Source: Pseudomonas sp. BP8
Lineage (GTDB): Bacteria; Pseudomonadota; Gammaproteobacteria; Pseudomonadales; Pseudomonadaceae
DNA: 64,000 nucleotides
NCBI RefSeq assembly: GCF_017875955.1
Contig: NZ_JAGINK010000001.1
Coordinates: 2,882,501 to 2,946,500 of the forward strand
Reading direction: 5' to 3'
A program made the position numbers and the translations under genes. The first letter of the stretch is position 1; each line of letters starts with the position of its first letter. Below are positions 18,350 through 26,899 of the stretch, piece after piece. The notes under the pieces were generated by a model, which was not told the origin of the DNA, ran no database searches, and was given only the letters and a program-made list of their open reading frames with translations.

Positions 18350-19339
18350 TCAGTCTTGATAGCCCCTGATGACGTCGTCCGCGATCAACGCCAGGGACGT
18401 TGGGCTGGCCGCGGTCACGTACCAGGCCTCGGGATCGACGAACACCACACGGCCGTTTTTCCAGGCGTTGGTCTGGCGCAGCAGCGGGTTGCCGAGGGTT
18501 TCTGCAGACATCAGCGGGCGCTGCTCCATGACGGCCGTGCGGTCCACCACATAGAGAATGTCCGGGTTGGCCTGCTGAATGAACTCGCTGGAGATGGGCT
18601 GGCCATGCAGGCCGGTATCCAGCATCGTGGTCGCCGGCTTGACGCCGAGGTCGTTGAAGATGAAGCCGTAGCGCGATTGCACACCGAAGGCGCTGAAGGC
18701 GCCGTTGTTATGCAGTACCACAAGGGCGCGCTCGGCGCGGTCGCGAGTAATGGCGCGCGCTTGATCAAGCTTGGCTTGCAGCTCGGCGACTTTCTGCTGG
18801 GCCAGTGCCTGCTTGCCGAAGACTTGCCCCAGGCTGATCAGGTGCTGCTTGACCACCTCGACATGGCCGGCTTCGCTGTCGCGGTAATCCACATCGAAGT
18901 GCAGGGTAGGCGCCATTTCGCTTAATTCTGCATAGTGGTTAGCCTGCAGCGAGGTCATCAGGATCAGGTCTGGTCGCGCCGCGTGGACGCGTTCCAGATT
19001 CGGCTGCACGATCGAGCCGACATCCGCCGTCAGCGCGGCATCCTTGTAGCGCGCCAGGAAATGCGGCACGAAATCCTTTGGCATGCCCGCTACCGCTACG
19101 CCCAGCTGATCGAGAAAGTCGACTTCGTTCATGTCGAGGGCGACTGTCCGCTGTGGGAGCTGGCCAATAACGGTGGTACCCAGCTTGTGCTGCAGGGTGA
19201 CGGGCGCATAGCCGGCCTGTGATGGCGGTGTTTCTGTTGCCGCTGTGCTGGTCGACGGTTCGTTGCAGCCGTGCAGGGTCAGCGTGGCGCTCAACAGCAG
19301 CGTCACTGGCCAGCAGCGGATGGGGTGGTGGTGTTTCAT
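18350..19339 (-). CDS. Iron-siderophore ABC substrate-binding lipoprotein
   Basis: About 329 residues. The start at 19339 has GGAG upstream and opens a lipoprotein signal ending in L-H-G-C, so the mature protein would be tethered in the periplasm. The remainder matches periplasmic-binding proteins of the FatB/CeuE type: V-A-L-D-M-N-E-V-D-F-L-D, R-P-D-L-I-L-M-T, N-N-G-A-F-S-A-F-G and the C-terminal W-K-N-G-R-V-V-F-V-D. It delivers the ferric siderophore to the two permeases encoded next. Its start overlaps the stop of the ATPase gene by four bases. Confidence 0.88.
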   Translation of the reverse strand: MKHHHPIRCWPVTLLLSATLTLHGCNEPSTSTAATETPPSQAGYAPVTLQHKLGTTVIGQLPQRTVALDMNEVDFLDQLGVAVAGMPKDFVPHFLARYKDAALTADVGSIVQPNLERVHAARPDLILMTSLQANHYAELSEMAPTLHFDVDYRDSEAGHVEVVKQHLISLGQVFGKQALAQQKVAELQAKLDQARAITRDRAERALVVLHNNGAFSAFGVQSRYGFIFNDLGVKPATTMLDTGLHGQPISSEFIQQANPDILYVVDRTAVMEQRPLMSAETLGNPLLRQTNAWKNGRVVFVDPEAWYVTAASPTSLALIADDVIRGYQD

Positions 19340-20112
19340 CGCTGTTCTCCGGGTGGGTTGAAGTAGTTGCACAGCCGGCCACGGGGGCTATGGGTGATCT
19401 CGACCTGCAGCCCATACAGCGCTTGTAGCCGTTGCGTGGTCACTACCTCGTCCACGCTACCGGCGCATTGCACCTGGCCGTCTTTCATGGCGACGATGCA
19501 GTCGGAGTAGCTGGCGGCGAAATTGATGTCATGCACCACCAGCACCACGGTGCGTCCGAACTCATCGCACAGCCTGCGTAGCGCTCGCATGATCTGCACG
19601 GCGTGGTGCATGTCGAGGTTGTTCAGCGGCTCATCGAGCAGCAGGTAATCGGTCTGCTGGGCGATGGTCATGGCCAGAAACGCCATTTGCCGTTGGCCGC
19701 CGCTGAGCTCGTCGAGGTACGCCTCGCGCAGCGGTTCCAGGGACAGAAAGGCGATCGCCTCGTCAATGGCCTGGCGGTCATCATCGGTGAGGGCGCCACG
19801 GCTATAGGGGAAGCGACCAAAGGCGACCAGTTCGTCGACCGTCAGGCGCAGGTTGAAGTCGACAGATTGGCGCAGGGTGGCAACGCGTCGGGCGTAGTCG
19901 CCGATGGCAATCTCACTGATCCTGCGCCCGTCCAGTCGAATCTCGCCGGCGCTGGGATCGAGCAAGCGCGCCAGCGTCATCAGCAGGGTGCTCTTGCCGG
20001 CACCGTTGGGGCCGATTAGCGAGGTCAGCTGCTTGCTGGCAAAGCTCACGCTCACGCCGGACAGCACGGCCTTTTTGCCGTAGGTTTTGTGCAGCTCGTG
20101 GACGCTGATCAT
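19336..20112 (-). CDS. Siderophore ABC transporter ATP-binding protein
   Basis: A 258-residue ATPase starting M-I-S-V-H-E-L-H-K-T-Y-G. Walker A G-P-N-G-A-G-K-S-T, signature L-S-G-G-Q-R-Q, Walker B Y-L-L-L-D-E-P and the H-loop V-V-H-D are all present and look intact. It is of the FatE/FepC type that powers ferric siderophore import through paired permeases. Its ATG overlaps the stop of the permease gene upstream (20109) by four bases, and its own stop overlaps the binding-protein start. Confidence 0.92.
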   Translation of the reverse strand: MISVHELHKTYGKKAVLSGVSVSFASKQLTSLIGPNGAGKSTLLMTLARLLDPSAGEIRLDGRRISEIAIGDYARRVATLRQSVDFNLRLTVDELVAFGRFPYSRGALTDDDRQAIDEAIAFLSLEPLREAYLDELSGGQRQMAFLAMTIAQQTDYLLLDEPLNNLDMHHAVQIMRALRRLCDEFGRTVVLVVHDINFAASYSDCIVAMKDGQVQCAGSVDEVVTTQRLQALYGLQVEITHSPRGRLCNYFNPPGEQR

Positions 20113-21050
20113 GCGGCTCCCCGGGTACGTACCATCAACATGAGGAAGTAGGTGCCACACACCAGGTTCACCAGAATCCCGACCGTGGTCTTGTAGTTGA
20201 AGACATGCTCGACCAGCATCTGCGCGCTGATGAACACGCCGATCGCCACGCCACTGCCCAAGGCCAGCGTGACCCGGTGCCTGAATGTGCCCGCCACGGC
20301 ATAGGTGATGTTGGCAACGAACACGCCCATGAAGGCGGTGGGCCCGAGCAGGCTGGTCGAAACCGTGACCAGCGCGGCAATAATCGCCAGTTGCAGGTGC
20401 ATGCTGCGTCGATAATCCACCCCCAGCGAGATTGCCTGGTCGCGCCCTAGCGCCAACACGTCGAGCACCGGCGCGGTGCGGGCCAGCAAGGTACAGAGCA
20501 CCGCTACCAGCACCGCCGAAGCCAGCAGCAGTCGCGGCGAGGCTCGGTTGAACGAGGCCTGGCTGTAGCCCTGCAGCATCGAGAATTCACCCGGGCTGAC
20601 CTTGAGCTGCACGAACTGGGTGAGGGTTGCCATGACCATTGTCAGCACCAGCCCGACCAGCAGCAGGAAGAACACGTTGCTGCTGGCGCCGCGAAACAGC
20701 CAGCGGTGCAGTGCCCACGAGTAGCCGAGCAGTACCAGCAGCGAGAGCAGGAAGTTGCCGTCGTTGCCGAGTATCAGCAGGCCCTGTACGCCCATGGCCA
20801 ACACCAGCAGCGCATGCAGCAGCAGGTACACAGCCTCGTAGCCCATGATCGCCGGGGTGAGGATACGGTTGCCCGAGAGGGTCTGAAAGGCAATCGCCGA
20901 GCAGGCCACGCACACGCCGCCGATAACCATGGCGGCCAGCCGTGCCAGGCGCTTGGGGATCACATAGGCGAAATCCAGCCCCGAGTTGACGAACACGAAC
21001 AGCAAGGCCAGTACGATCACCGCCAGCCATGTCACGTGGCGGCCTCTCAT
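20109..21050 (-). CDS. Siderophore ABC permease (FatC-type)
   Basis: A 313-residue polytopic protein with about nine hydrophobic helices and the FecCD-family block G-R-D-Q-A-I-S-L-G-V-D. The start at 21050 overlaps the stop of the other permease by four bases (ATGA); the open frame continues upstream only as a shadow of that gene. It pairs with the permease at 21047-21988 to form the channel for the ferric siderophore. Confidence 0.9.
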   Translation of the reverse strand: MRGRHVTWLAVIVLALLFVFVNSGLDFAYVIPKRLARLAAMVIGGVCVACSAIAFQTLSGNRILTPAIMGYEAVYLLLHALLVLAMGVQGLLILGNDGNFLLSLLVLLGYSWALHRWLFRGASSNVFFLLLVGLVLTMVMATLTQFVQLKVSPGEFSMLQGYSQASFNRASPRLLLASAVLVAVLCTLLARTAPVLDVLALGRDQAISLGVDYRRSMHLQLAIIAALVTVSTSLLGPTAFMGVFVANITYAVAGTFRHRVTLALGSGVAIGVFISAQMLVEHVFNYKTTVGILVNLVCGTYFLMLMVRTRGAA

Positions 21051-21988
21051 CGGTGCCTCCAGATGATCAGGGCAAGGAAAATCACGCCGCCCAGGCTGCC
21101 TGCAGTAAGGCCGATAGGCACTTCGAAGGGGTAGATCAGCAGCCGCCCGACCAGGTCGCAGACCAACAGCAGTGCGGCGCCGCCAAGCGCCACGAGGGGC
21201 AGGGTGCGGCGCAGGTTGTCGCCATAGCAGAGCGCTATCAGGTTGGGCACCACCAGGCCGACGAAGGGAATCGAACCGACCGTGATCACGCTGGCCGACA
21301 CCGTCACTGCCACCAATATCAGCCCCAGTACCACGTGTGCGGTGTAGTTCAGGCCGAGGCTGGTGGCCATGCCTTCGCCCATGCCGACCACCGTGAAACG
21401 GTGTGCGTAGAGATAGGTAAGGACGATGATCGGCAAGATCACGTAGATGATTTCGTAGCGGCCCTGCACCACCTTGGAAAAGTCGCCCAGCAACCAGCCC
21501 TGCATGCTTTGCAGCAGGTTGAAGCGATAGGCATAGAACTCGGCCAGGGCACTCAGGACCCCGCCGTACATCAGGCCGATGACGGGGACCAGCACCGCGT
21601 TCTTGGCGCGGATACGGCGAATGATGGCCACGAACAGCAGGCTGGCCGCGAAGCACATGGCCAGGGCAAACAGCATGCGTAGCAGTGTGCCTGCCGCCGG
21701 TGCCAGCCCCAGCGATAGCAGGATGCCGAGTTTCGCGGCATCGAGCCCGCCGCAGGTGGCGGGCTCGACGAACCGGTTGCGGACGATCTGTTGCAGGATC
21801 ACCCCGCAGACCGCCAGCCCGATGCCGACCAGGATCAACGCGGCCAGCCGCGGCAAGCGGCTGGCGGTCAAGGTCAGCCAGGTGTCGCTGTGCAGGGTGA
21901 GCAGTTGCGTCCATGCCAGCTCACGGGCGCCAACCGCCAGCGAGGCGAGGCACAGCAGGATGAACAGCATCAGCCAGGGCAAGCGCAT
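21047..21988 (-). CDS. Siderophore ABC permease (FatD-type)
   Basis: A 313-residue membrane protein with the FecCD-family blocks N-R-F-V-E-P-A-T-C-G, G-S-I-P-F-V-G-L-V-V-P-N and G-L-T-A-G-S-L-G-G-V-I-F. About nine or ten transmembrane helices. It is read from an ATG that shares one base with the stop of the ABC half-transporter gene (TGATG). Partner of the 20109-21050 permease. Confidence 0.9.
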   Translation of the reverse strand: MRLPWLMLFILLCLASLAVGARELAWTQLLTLHSDTWLTLTASRLPRLAALILVGIGLAVCGVILQQIVRNRFVEPATCGGLDAAKLGILLSLGLAPAAGTLLRMLFALAMCFAASLLFVAIIRRIRAKNAVLVPVIGLMYGGVLSALAEFYAYRFNLLQSMQGWLLGDFSKVVQGRYEIIYVILPIIVLTYLYAHRFTVVGMGEGMATSLGLNYTAHVVLGLILVAVTVSASVITVGSIPFVGLVVPNLIALCYGDNLRRTLPLVALGGAALLLVCDLVGRLLIYPFEVPIGLTAGSLGGVIFLALIIWRHR

Positions 21989-23745
21989 CAGTCGTGATCC
22001 ACGTTCGACGCGGCCAGGCGCCAGCCGCTGGCAGCGTGACGCTGCGCGAGGAACTCGGCATAACGCCCACCTTGGGCACGCAGTGCCGCAGGTGACCCTT
22101 GCTCGACGATCTGGCCCGCTTCGAGCACCACGACATGGTCGGCCATGGCGACGGTGCTGAGCTGGTGCGCGATCACCACCAGCGTGCAGCGCCCTCGCAG
22201 GGTGTGCAGGGTTTCGGTAATCACCGCCTGGTTCTCGGTATCCAGCGCGGCGGTGGCTTCGTCCATCAGGAGGATGGGCGCTTGCTTGACCAGCGCGCGG
22301 GCAATGGTCACGCGCTGGCGCTCACCACCGGAAAGGCGCACGCCGCCTTCACCTACGCTGGTGTCGAGACCGTGGGGCAGGCGCTGCATGACCTCAGCCA
22401 GGCCGGCCAACTGGGCCGCGTGCACAATCTCGTGGTCACAGGCGTCGGGTTTGCCGATGCGGATGTTGTCGGCAATGCTGCCCTGGAACAACCAGGTGTC
22501 TTGCAGCACCTGGCTGACCGTGTCGGTCACGGTGGCAGTGGTCATCTGGCGGACATCCACGCCGCCAATCTGCACGCTGCCTTGGCTGGCGTCGAAGAAC
22601 CGCGCGATCAGGCGCAGCAGGGAGCTCTTGCCGGCGCCCGATGCACCGATGACTGCCGTCATGCTGCCGGCTGGGCAATGCAGGTTTACCGCTTGCAGTA
22701 CGCAGGGGCCAGCGTCGCCATAGCGCAGGCTCACGCCGTGCAGGTCGATTGCGCCATCCGCTGGCCGTTGGGCCGATGCCGGTTCCGGCAGGGGCGTGGC
22801 GCTCAGAATGCGCTCGATTTCCTTGAGCTGGCCATGCGCCCCACGGAGGATCTCCAGATGGCTGGCGACATCCTGAAGCGGGTCGATGAAACGACACATC
22901 AATGCCAGGGCGACGACGACTGCGACTACCTCTTCAGGCTCGCCACCTGTGTGGCTGTTGATCCACAGCCCCGCGCCAATCAGTAACGCGGCGAATGTTG
23001 CCTGCACCGCCCAGCTGTTGAGCAGTGTCGACAGCGAAGACAGCACGATCAGGCCCATGCCGCTGTTGCGCTGGCGCTCCAGGCTCTGATCCAGCAGGCG
23101 CGTACCGCCGCCGGCGCCATTGAAGGCGCGCAGCACCGACTGGGCCTGGGCGAACTCGACCATGCGCTGGCTGGCTTGAGCAAAGTGCTGGTGAAACGCC
23201 TGGTCTGCGCGGCGGCCCAAGCGTGCGCTGAGCAGCATCACGGCGGCCAATACCGGCAGCGCCAGCAGGGCGATCACGGCCAGCGGCGCATGCAGGGCAA
23301 AGAGCGCCACCACCAGCACCAAGGGCACCGTGACGCCGCAGACCAGCGGGGTAAATACATGGGCCGGCAGTTGCGCAATGGCCATCATGCCCTGGGTGAT
23401 GCTGTGCCCCAGCCGCGCGGTGTTGTCGGGGGTGAACCAGCCCAGCGGCAATCGAGCTACATGCTCGCCGACATGCCGGCGCCCACCTTGCAGCACCGCT
23501 ACCGCCACGGCTACGCCAGCGTGTTCGACCTGGCGTCGGCACAGCCAGCATACGGCCACGCCGACGGTCAGCGCCGCTAGCCAGGCAGCGGCGGCGCTCA
23601 CATTGTCGTTCAGCAGGTGCAGCAGGATCGGCGCCAGCGCGCTGATGGTAAGCCCGCTGAACACGCCATACAGCACGGTCAACAGCAGGTAACGGCGAAA
23701 TACCGGGGCGCTGTCGCCCAGCAGTCGAATGAAGGTTATCAGCAT
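21988..23745 (-). CDS. ABC half-transporter, YbtQ/IrtB-like
   Basis: A 585-residue fusion of a six-helix exporter-type membrane domain and an ATPase. Walker A G-A-S-G-A-G-K-S-S, signature L-S-G-G-E-R-Q-R, Walker B I-L-L-M-D-E-A-T. The start at 23745 overlaps the partner gene's stop by seven bases. Half-transporters of this type paired in siderophore loci (YbtP/YbtQ, IrtA/IrtB) import ferric siderophores despite their exporter fold. The sequence does not decide import versus export of a precursor or peptide; the clustering with receptor and importer favours siderophore uptake. Confidence 0.85.
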   Translation of the reverse strand: MLITFIRLLGDSAPVFRRYLLLTVLYGVFSGLTISALAPILLHLLNDNVSAAAAWLAALTVGVAVCWLCRRQVEHAGVAVAVAVLQGGRRHVGEHVARLPLGWFTPDNTARLGHSITQGMMAIAQLPAHVFTPLVCGVTVPLVLVVALFALHAPLAVIALLALPVLAAVMLLSARLGRRADQAFHQHFAQASQRMVEFAQAQSVLRAFNGAGGGTRLLDQSLERQRNSGMGLIVLSSLSTLLNSWAVQATFAALLIGAGLWINSHTGGEPEEVVAVVVALALMCRFIDPLQDVASHLEILRGAHGQLKEIERILSATPLPEPASAQRPADGAIDLHGVSLRYGDAGPCVLQAVNLHCPAGSMTAVIGASGAGKSSLLRLIARFFDASQGSVQIGGVDVRQMTTATVTDTVSQVLQDTWLFQGSIADNIRIGKPDACDHEIVHAAQLAGLAEVMQRLPHGLDTSVGEGGVRLSGGERQRVTIARALVKQAPILLMDEATAALDTENQAVITETLHTLRGRCTLVVIAHQLSTVAMADHVVVLEAGQIVEQGSPAALRAQGGRYAEFLAQRHAASGWRLAASNVDHD

Positions 23746-25532
23746 GCGGGCAGTGCCTTGTTCACGGTGTCCTGATAGCGACCCTGGGCCCACAGGCGGG
23801 CATACAGACCGTCGCGTGCGAGTAATTCGGCGTGGCGGCCTTGCTCGCAGACGACGCCTTCATCGATTACCAGGATCTGCTCGGCGTGCATCACGGTCTC
23901 CAGCCGATGGGCGATGACCAGCAAGGTGCGGCCGTGGGCGAAGCGCGAAAGCGCGTCCTGGATCGCCGCTTCGCTTTCGGCGTCTACCGCTGCAGTGGCC
24001 TCGTCGAGGACCAACACCGGCGGGTCGAGCAGTACTGCACGGGCGATGCTCAGGCGTTGCTGTTCGCCACCGGACAGCTGCGCGTCTTCACCGATGACCG
24101 AGTCGTAGCCGCGCGGCAGTTGCGCGATGCGTGAATGGATATTGGCCAGGCGGGCAGCCGCCTCGATTTGCGCACGGGTCGCGCTTGGCCGCCCCAGCGC
24201 GATGTTGTCGGCCACGCTGGCATGGATCAGGCGCACCTCCTGCAGCACGAAACCGATGCGCTGGTACAGGTCGCGGCTGTCGATGTGCCGCAGGTCGACA
24301 CCGCCCAGGGTGATGCGCCCGGCGTCCGGGTCGAAGAAACGCAGCAGTAGCCGAGCAAGGGTCGATTTACCGGCGCCCGAAGGGCCAACGATGGCCGTGG
24401 TGGTGCCTGGTGCCAATGTGAAACTGACATGGTCGAGCACGCAGTTGCCGGGGCTATAGGCATAGCTGAGCTGCTCGGCGCGTACCTCGTTGCCATGTGG
24501 CTTGCGCTGCGAGACCTCGACCGGCAGTACAGGCGTGTCCAGCAGAGCCACGACCCGCTGGGCAGCGCCGACGGCGTTGTTCAGGTCGTGGGTAATGAAG
24601 TGCAGCAGTTGCAGCGGTGCGCACAGGCCAGGCGTCACCAGGGCGAAGGGCAGTATCTGCAGCGGTTCGGCCCAGCCCATTGCTACGAACAGTACGCCGG
24701 ACAGCAGCACCAGGCCCAACACCGACACCGGCGCGATCAACGCGTTGGCCCTGGCCATTGAGGCCACCAACGGGCGGGTAAAGCCGGCGAAGGTAGTGGC
24801 GAAGGCGTCAACCGCATCGCGGTAGCGGTCCTGCGCGTTGCCTCGGTCGCCGAAGGCCTTGACCAGAGGCATGCCATGGATGAATTCGACCACCGCGTTA
24901 TCGATACGGGTCATGCCCGCCACTACCTCGGGCATGTGCCCTGCGCTGGCCTTCACCGCCCGGCGCAGAAACAAGAAGAACGCCGGGAAGGGCAGTAACG
25001 CGATCACTGCCAGACGCCAGTCGGTGGCTACCAGGTAGATCACTGAAATCAGCACAGCACCCACCGCGCGGCCCAGCGTGGTGTAGAAGTGTGCGGTCAG
25101 GCTGTGCAGCGTGCCGATGTCATCCTGCATTGCCCTTTTGACCTCGCCAGAGGCGCGCTCGGTGAACCAGCCCAGCGGCACCTGCATCACGCGTTGGGCG
25201 ATAGCCAGGCGCAGATGGTGAGTGATGCGATTGTCTGCCAGGTGCGCCAGCAGCTCGCCCGCGCTGATCAGGGTCATGCCAACCAAGAGGCTGACCACGC
25301 TGGCGAACACGGTCCAGCCAATGGCGTCGGGTGAATTCGTGCCGGTCACGGCCAGCCGCGCGATGTGCGCAATGCCCGCCAGCGGTACCAGGGTCAGCAT
25401 GGCGCCCAGGGCTGCCAACACGGTGGCGGCAATCAGGCTGTTGCGCACAGGTGCGAGCACACGGCTGATGGGGCCGCGGGCCTTGTTTTGTGACGGTGCG
25501 GGGTCGAGTGGGGGCGATGATGAATCGGACAT
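23739..25532 (-). CDS. ABC half-transporter, YbtP/IrtA-like
   Basis: A 597-residue protein with six hydrophobic helices (residues about 25-315) and a C-terminal ATPase: Walker A G-P-S-G-A-G-K-S-T, signature L-S-G-G-E-Q-Q-R, Walker B V-L-V-L-D-E-A-T. The N-terminus is short, without the ferric-reductase-like domain found in IrtA. First gene of the operon, divergent from the TetR regulator; its stop overlaps the next half-transporter start. The two probably form a heterodimer. Function as a siderophore importer is inferred from context. Confidence 0.87.
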   Translation of the reverse strand: MSDSSSPPLDPAPSQNKARGPISRVLAPVRNSLIAATVLAALGAMLTLVPLAGIAHIARLAVTGTNSPDAIGWTVFASVVSLLVGMTLISAGELLAHLADNRITHHLRLAIAQRVMQVPLGWFTERASGEVKRAMQDDIGTLHSLTAHFYTTLGRAVGAVLISVIYLVATDWRLAVIALLPFPAFFLFLRRAVKASAGHMPEVVAGMTRIDNAVVEFIHGMPLVKAFGDRGNAQDRYRDAVDAFATTFAGFTRPLVASMARANALIAPVSVLGLVLLSGVLFVAMGWAEPLQILPFALVTPGLCAPLQLLHFITHDLNNAVGAAQRVVALLDTPVLPVEVSQRKPHGNEVRAEQLSYAYSPGNCVLDHVSFTLAPGTTTAIVGPSGAGKSTLARLLLRFFDPDAGRITLGGVDLRHIDSRDLYQRIGFVLQEVRLIHASVADNIALGRPSATRAQIEAAARLANIHSRIAQLPRGYDSVIGEDAQLSGGEQQRLSIARAVLLDPPVLVLDEATAAVDAESEAAIQDALSRFAHGRTLLVIAHRLETVMHAEQILVIDEGVVCEQGRHAELLARDGLYARLWAQGRYQDTVNKALPAC

Positions 25533-25558
25533 GTAACGGGCCTGACACGCTGCGAATT

Positions 25559-25585
25559 AATTAGTTGCATGACTATAAACTAATT
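25559..25585. promoter_or_regulatory. Palindromic operator between TetR gene and siderophore operon
   Basis: AATTAGTT (25559-25566) and AACTAATT (25578-25585) are perfect inverted 8-base arms spaced by 11 bases. The site lies between the divergent TetR-type regulator and the ABC operon, AT-rich in a GC-rich region, as expected for a repressor operator. Confidence 0.6.
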
Positions 25586-25640
25586 TGCGAAAAGCAGACA
25601 AGACGGCTACAACACTGTCTTCACAGAGTTGGAGTACCCG

Positions 25641-26267
25641 ATGCAACCACCACAACGAACAGCTGGACGCGGACGCCCTCGCACCATCACCCGTGAACGG
25701 ATCGCAGACGTGAGCATCGCCATCGGCTTGCCCAGCCTCACGTTCGTTGGTGTGGCCGCTGCGTTGGGGGTGAGCCACATGGCGCTGTACAAGCACGTGC
25801 CCAACATCGAATCGCTCAAGTGCCTGGTGGCGGAGGAGATCTTTCAGCGCTGGGAAATTCCGCAGGCGTGCGGTGACTCACGGCAGGGCCTGCAGGTGTA
25901 CCTGTTGAGTTTTGCCGCGTCGGTGCAGTCGTTCGTCAAGGCCCACCCTGGGCTGACGCCCTACGTGATCCGCAGGCTGGCGGCGACCGAGTCGATGATT
26001 GGCAAGATCCAGGGTCACCAGGCACATATCGCAGAAGCGTATGGCCTGTCCCTTGAGCAGTCGCGGTGGCTGTTGTCCACGGTGGCCTTTCACGGGTTTG
26101 CAGTGGCGGATACGGTGTACACCGTGGCCGGGCGTGAACCTTTGCTGGACGCCGATCAGGCGGGGGAGGAGTCGGAGTTGGAAGAGGAGTTATCCGAAGG
26201 CATGCGCGCGCTGATCGTGGGTGCCCTGGTGTTGCTTGACCAGCCGCACGGTCCGGGACAGTTGTGA
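25641..26267 (+). CDS. TetR-family regulator of the siderophore locus
   Basis: A 208-residue protein with an N-terminal TetR DNA-binding domain: R-G-R-P-R-T-I-T-R-E-R-I then L-G-V-S-H-M-A-L-Y-K-H-V as the recognition helix. The ATG at 25641 is chosen over an upstream TTG because GGAG sits seven bases before it. The rest is an all-helical ligand-binding domain without a recognised ligand. It is divergent from the ABC/siderophore operon, so it likely represses it in addition to any iron control. This is an inference from position. Confidence 0.87.
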   Translation: MQPPQRTAGRGRPRTITRERIADVSIAIGLPSLTFVGVAAALGVSHMALYKHVPNIESLKCLVAEEIFQRWEIPQACGDSRQGLQVYLLSFAASVQSFVKAHPGLTPYVIRRLAATESMIGKIQGHQAHIAEAYGLSLEQSRWLLSTVAFHGFAVADTVYTVAGREPLLDADQAGEESELEEELSEGMRALIVGALVLLDQPHGPGQL

Positions 26268-26294
26268 GTACTGCGCAGCGCAGTCGCCAACGGC

Positions 26295-26639
26295 CTATTC
26301 AGCCCTGAAGCCCCAGACGATCTCGACCACCCGCGATGCCAGGATCAGGTACAGCAGGCACAGCAGTACCTGCAACACGATGTGATAGGGCAGTTTGGCA
26401 AGGCGATGCAGCGTATCGCTGACGTTCAGCAGAAACAGCAGCGCCGAGACCACGATCAGCCCCCAGCCGGTCATGCTTGATGCCCATAGCCCGAGGAAGA
26501 TCTGCTGATTGCCGTGCAGGGCGTCAGTGCCGGCAGCGAACAGCAGGGCGCAGACCAGCAGGTTCTTGAAGTTGTCGAAGATTTTTGTGCTCAGGTCTGC
26601 TTCAAGAAGCTCGAGGTATTTTCTCCACAGCCTGCGCAT
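26295..26639 (-). CDS. Small inner-membrane protein, unknown
   Basis: A 114-residue protein. The start at 26639 (third codon of the open frame) has AGGAG six bases upstream. A basic N-terminus (M-R-R-L-W-R-K-Y) precedes three hydrophobic stretches (about residues 26-42, 55-73 and 84-105). No family recognised. It is convergent with the TetR gene. Confidence 0.6.
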   Translation of the reverse strand: MRRLWRKYLELLEADLSTKIFDNFKNLLVCALLFAAGTDALHGNQQIFLGLWASSMTGWGLIVVSALLFLLNVSDTLHRLAKLPYHIVLQVLLCLLYLILASRVVEIVWGFRAE

Positions 26640-26778
26640 TGACATCTCCTGGGTAGGTACTCGTCGCGTGAACGGATGCTTGAGTTATCTCTGGCAATTA
26701 CGATAGCCCCGTTATGACCATCCCTTTCAAGGTCTGTTACCTCCGGATTTCATCACGGAGGCCAGCAATGCCGGCGCC

Positions 26779-26861
26779 CCGGCGAGGCCGCTCCCACAGG
26801 TATAGCGCATGCCTCGAGAGCGGCGCGGTTCGCCCTTGTGGGAGCGGCCTTGTGTCGCGAA
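26779..26861. repeat. REP pair, second sequence class
   Basis: GGCCGCTCCCACAGG and its inverted partner CTTGTGGGAGCGGCC about 45 bases apart form a paired repeat of the GTGGGAGCGGCC class, distinct from the GGAGCGGGCTTG class. A similar pair lies at 59757-59862. Confidence 0.75.
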
Positions 26862-26863
26862 AG

Positions 26864-26880
26864 GGCCGCAAAGCGGCCCC
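26864..26880 (-). terminator. Terminator of the MFS gene
   Basis: GGGCCGC (26864-26870), AAA loop, GCGGCCC (26874-26880), followed on the minus strand by TTT. It lies 20 bases past the stop of the MFS gene ending at 26900. Confidence 0.6.
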
Positions 26881-26899
26881 AAACCAGACGACCCAGCCC

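Noticed and set aside
21051-21914. Upstream extension of the FatC-type permease frame
   Set aside because: It overlaps the FatD-type permease in another frame; the four-base overlap start at 21050 fits the operon and the family length.
22099-22986. 295-codon plus-strand frame
   Set aside because: Antisense shadow of the ABC half-transporter gene, His/Gly-rich as such shadows are.
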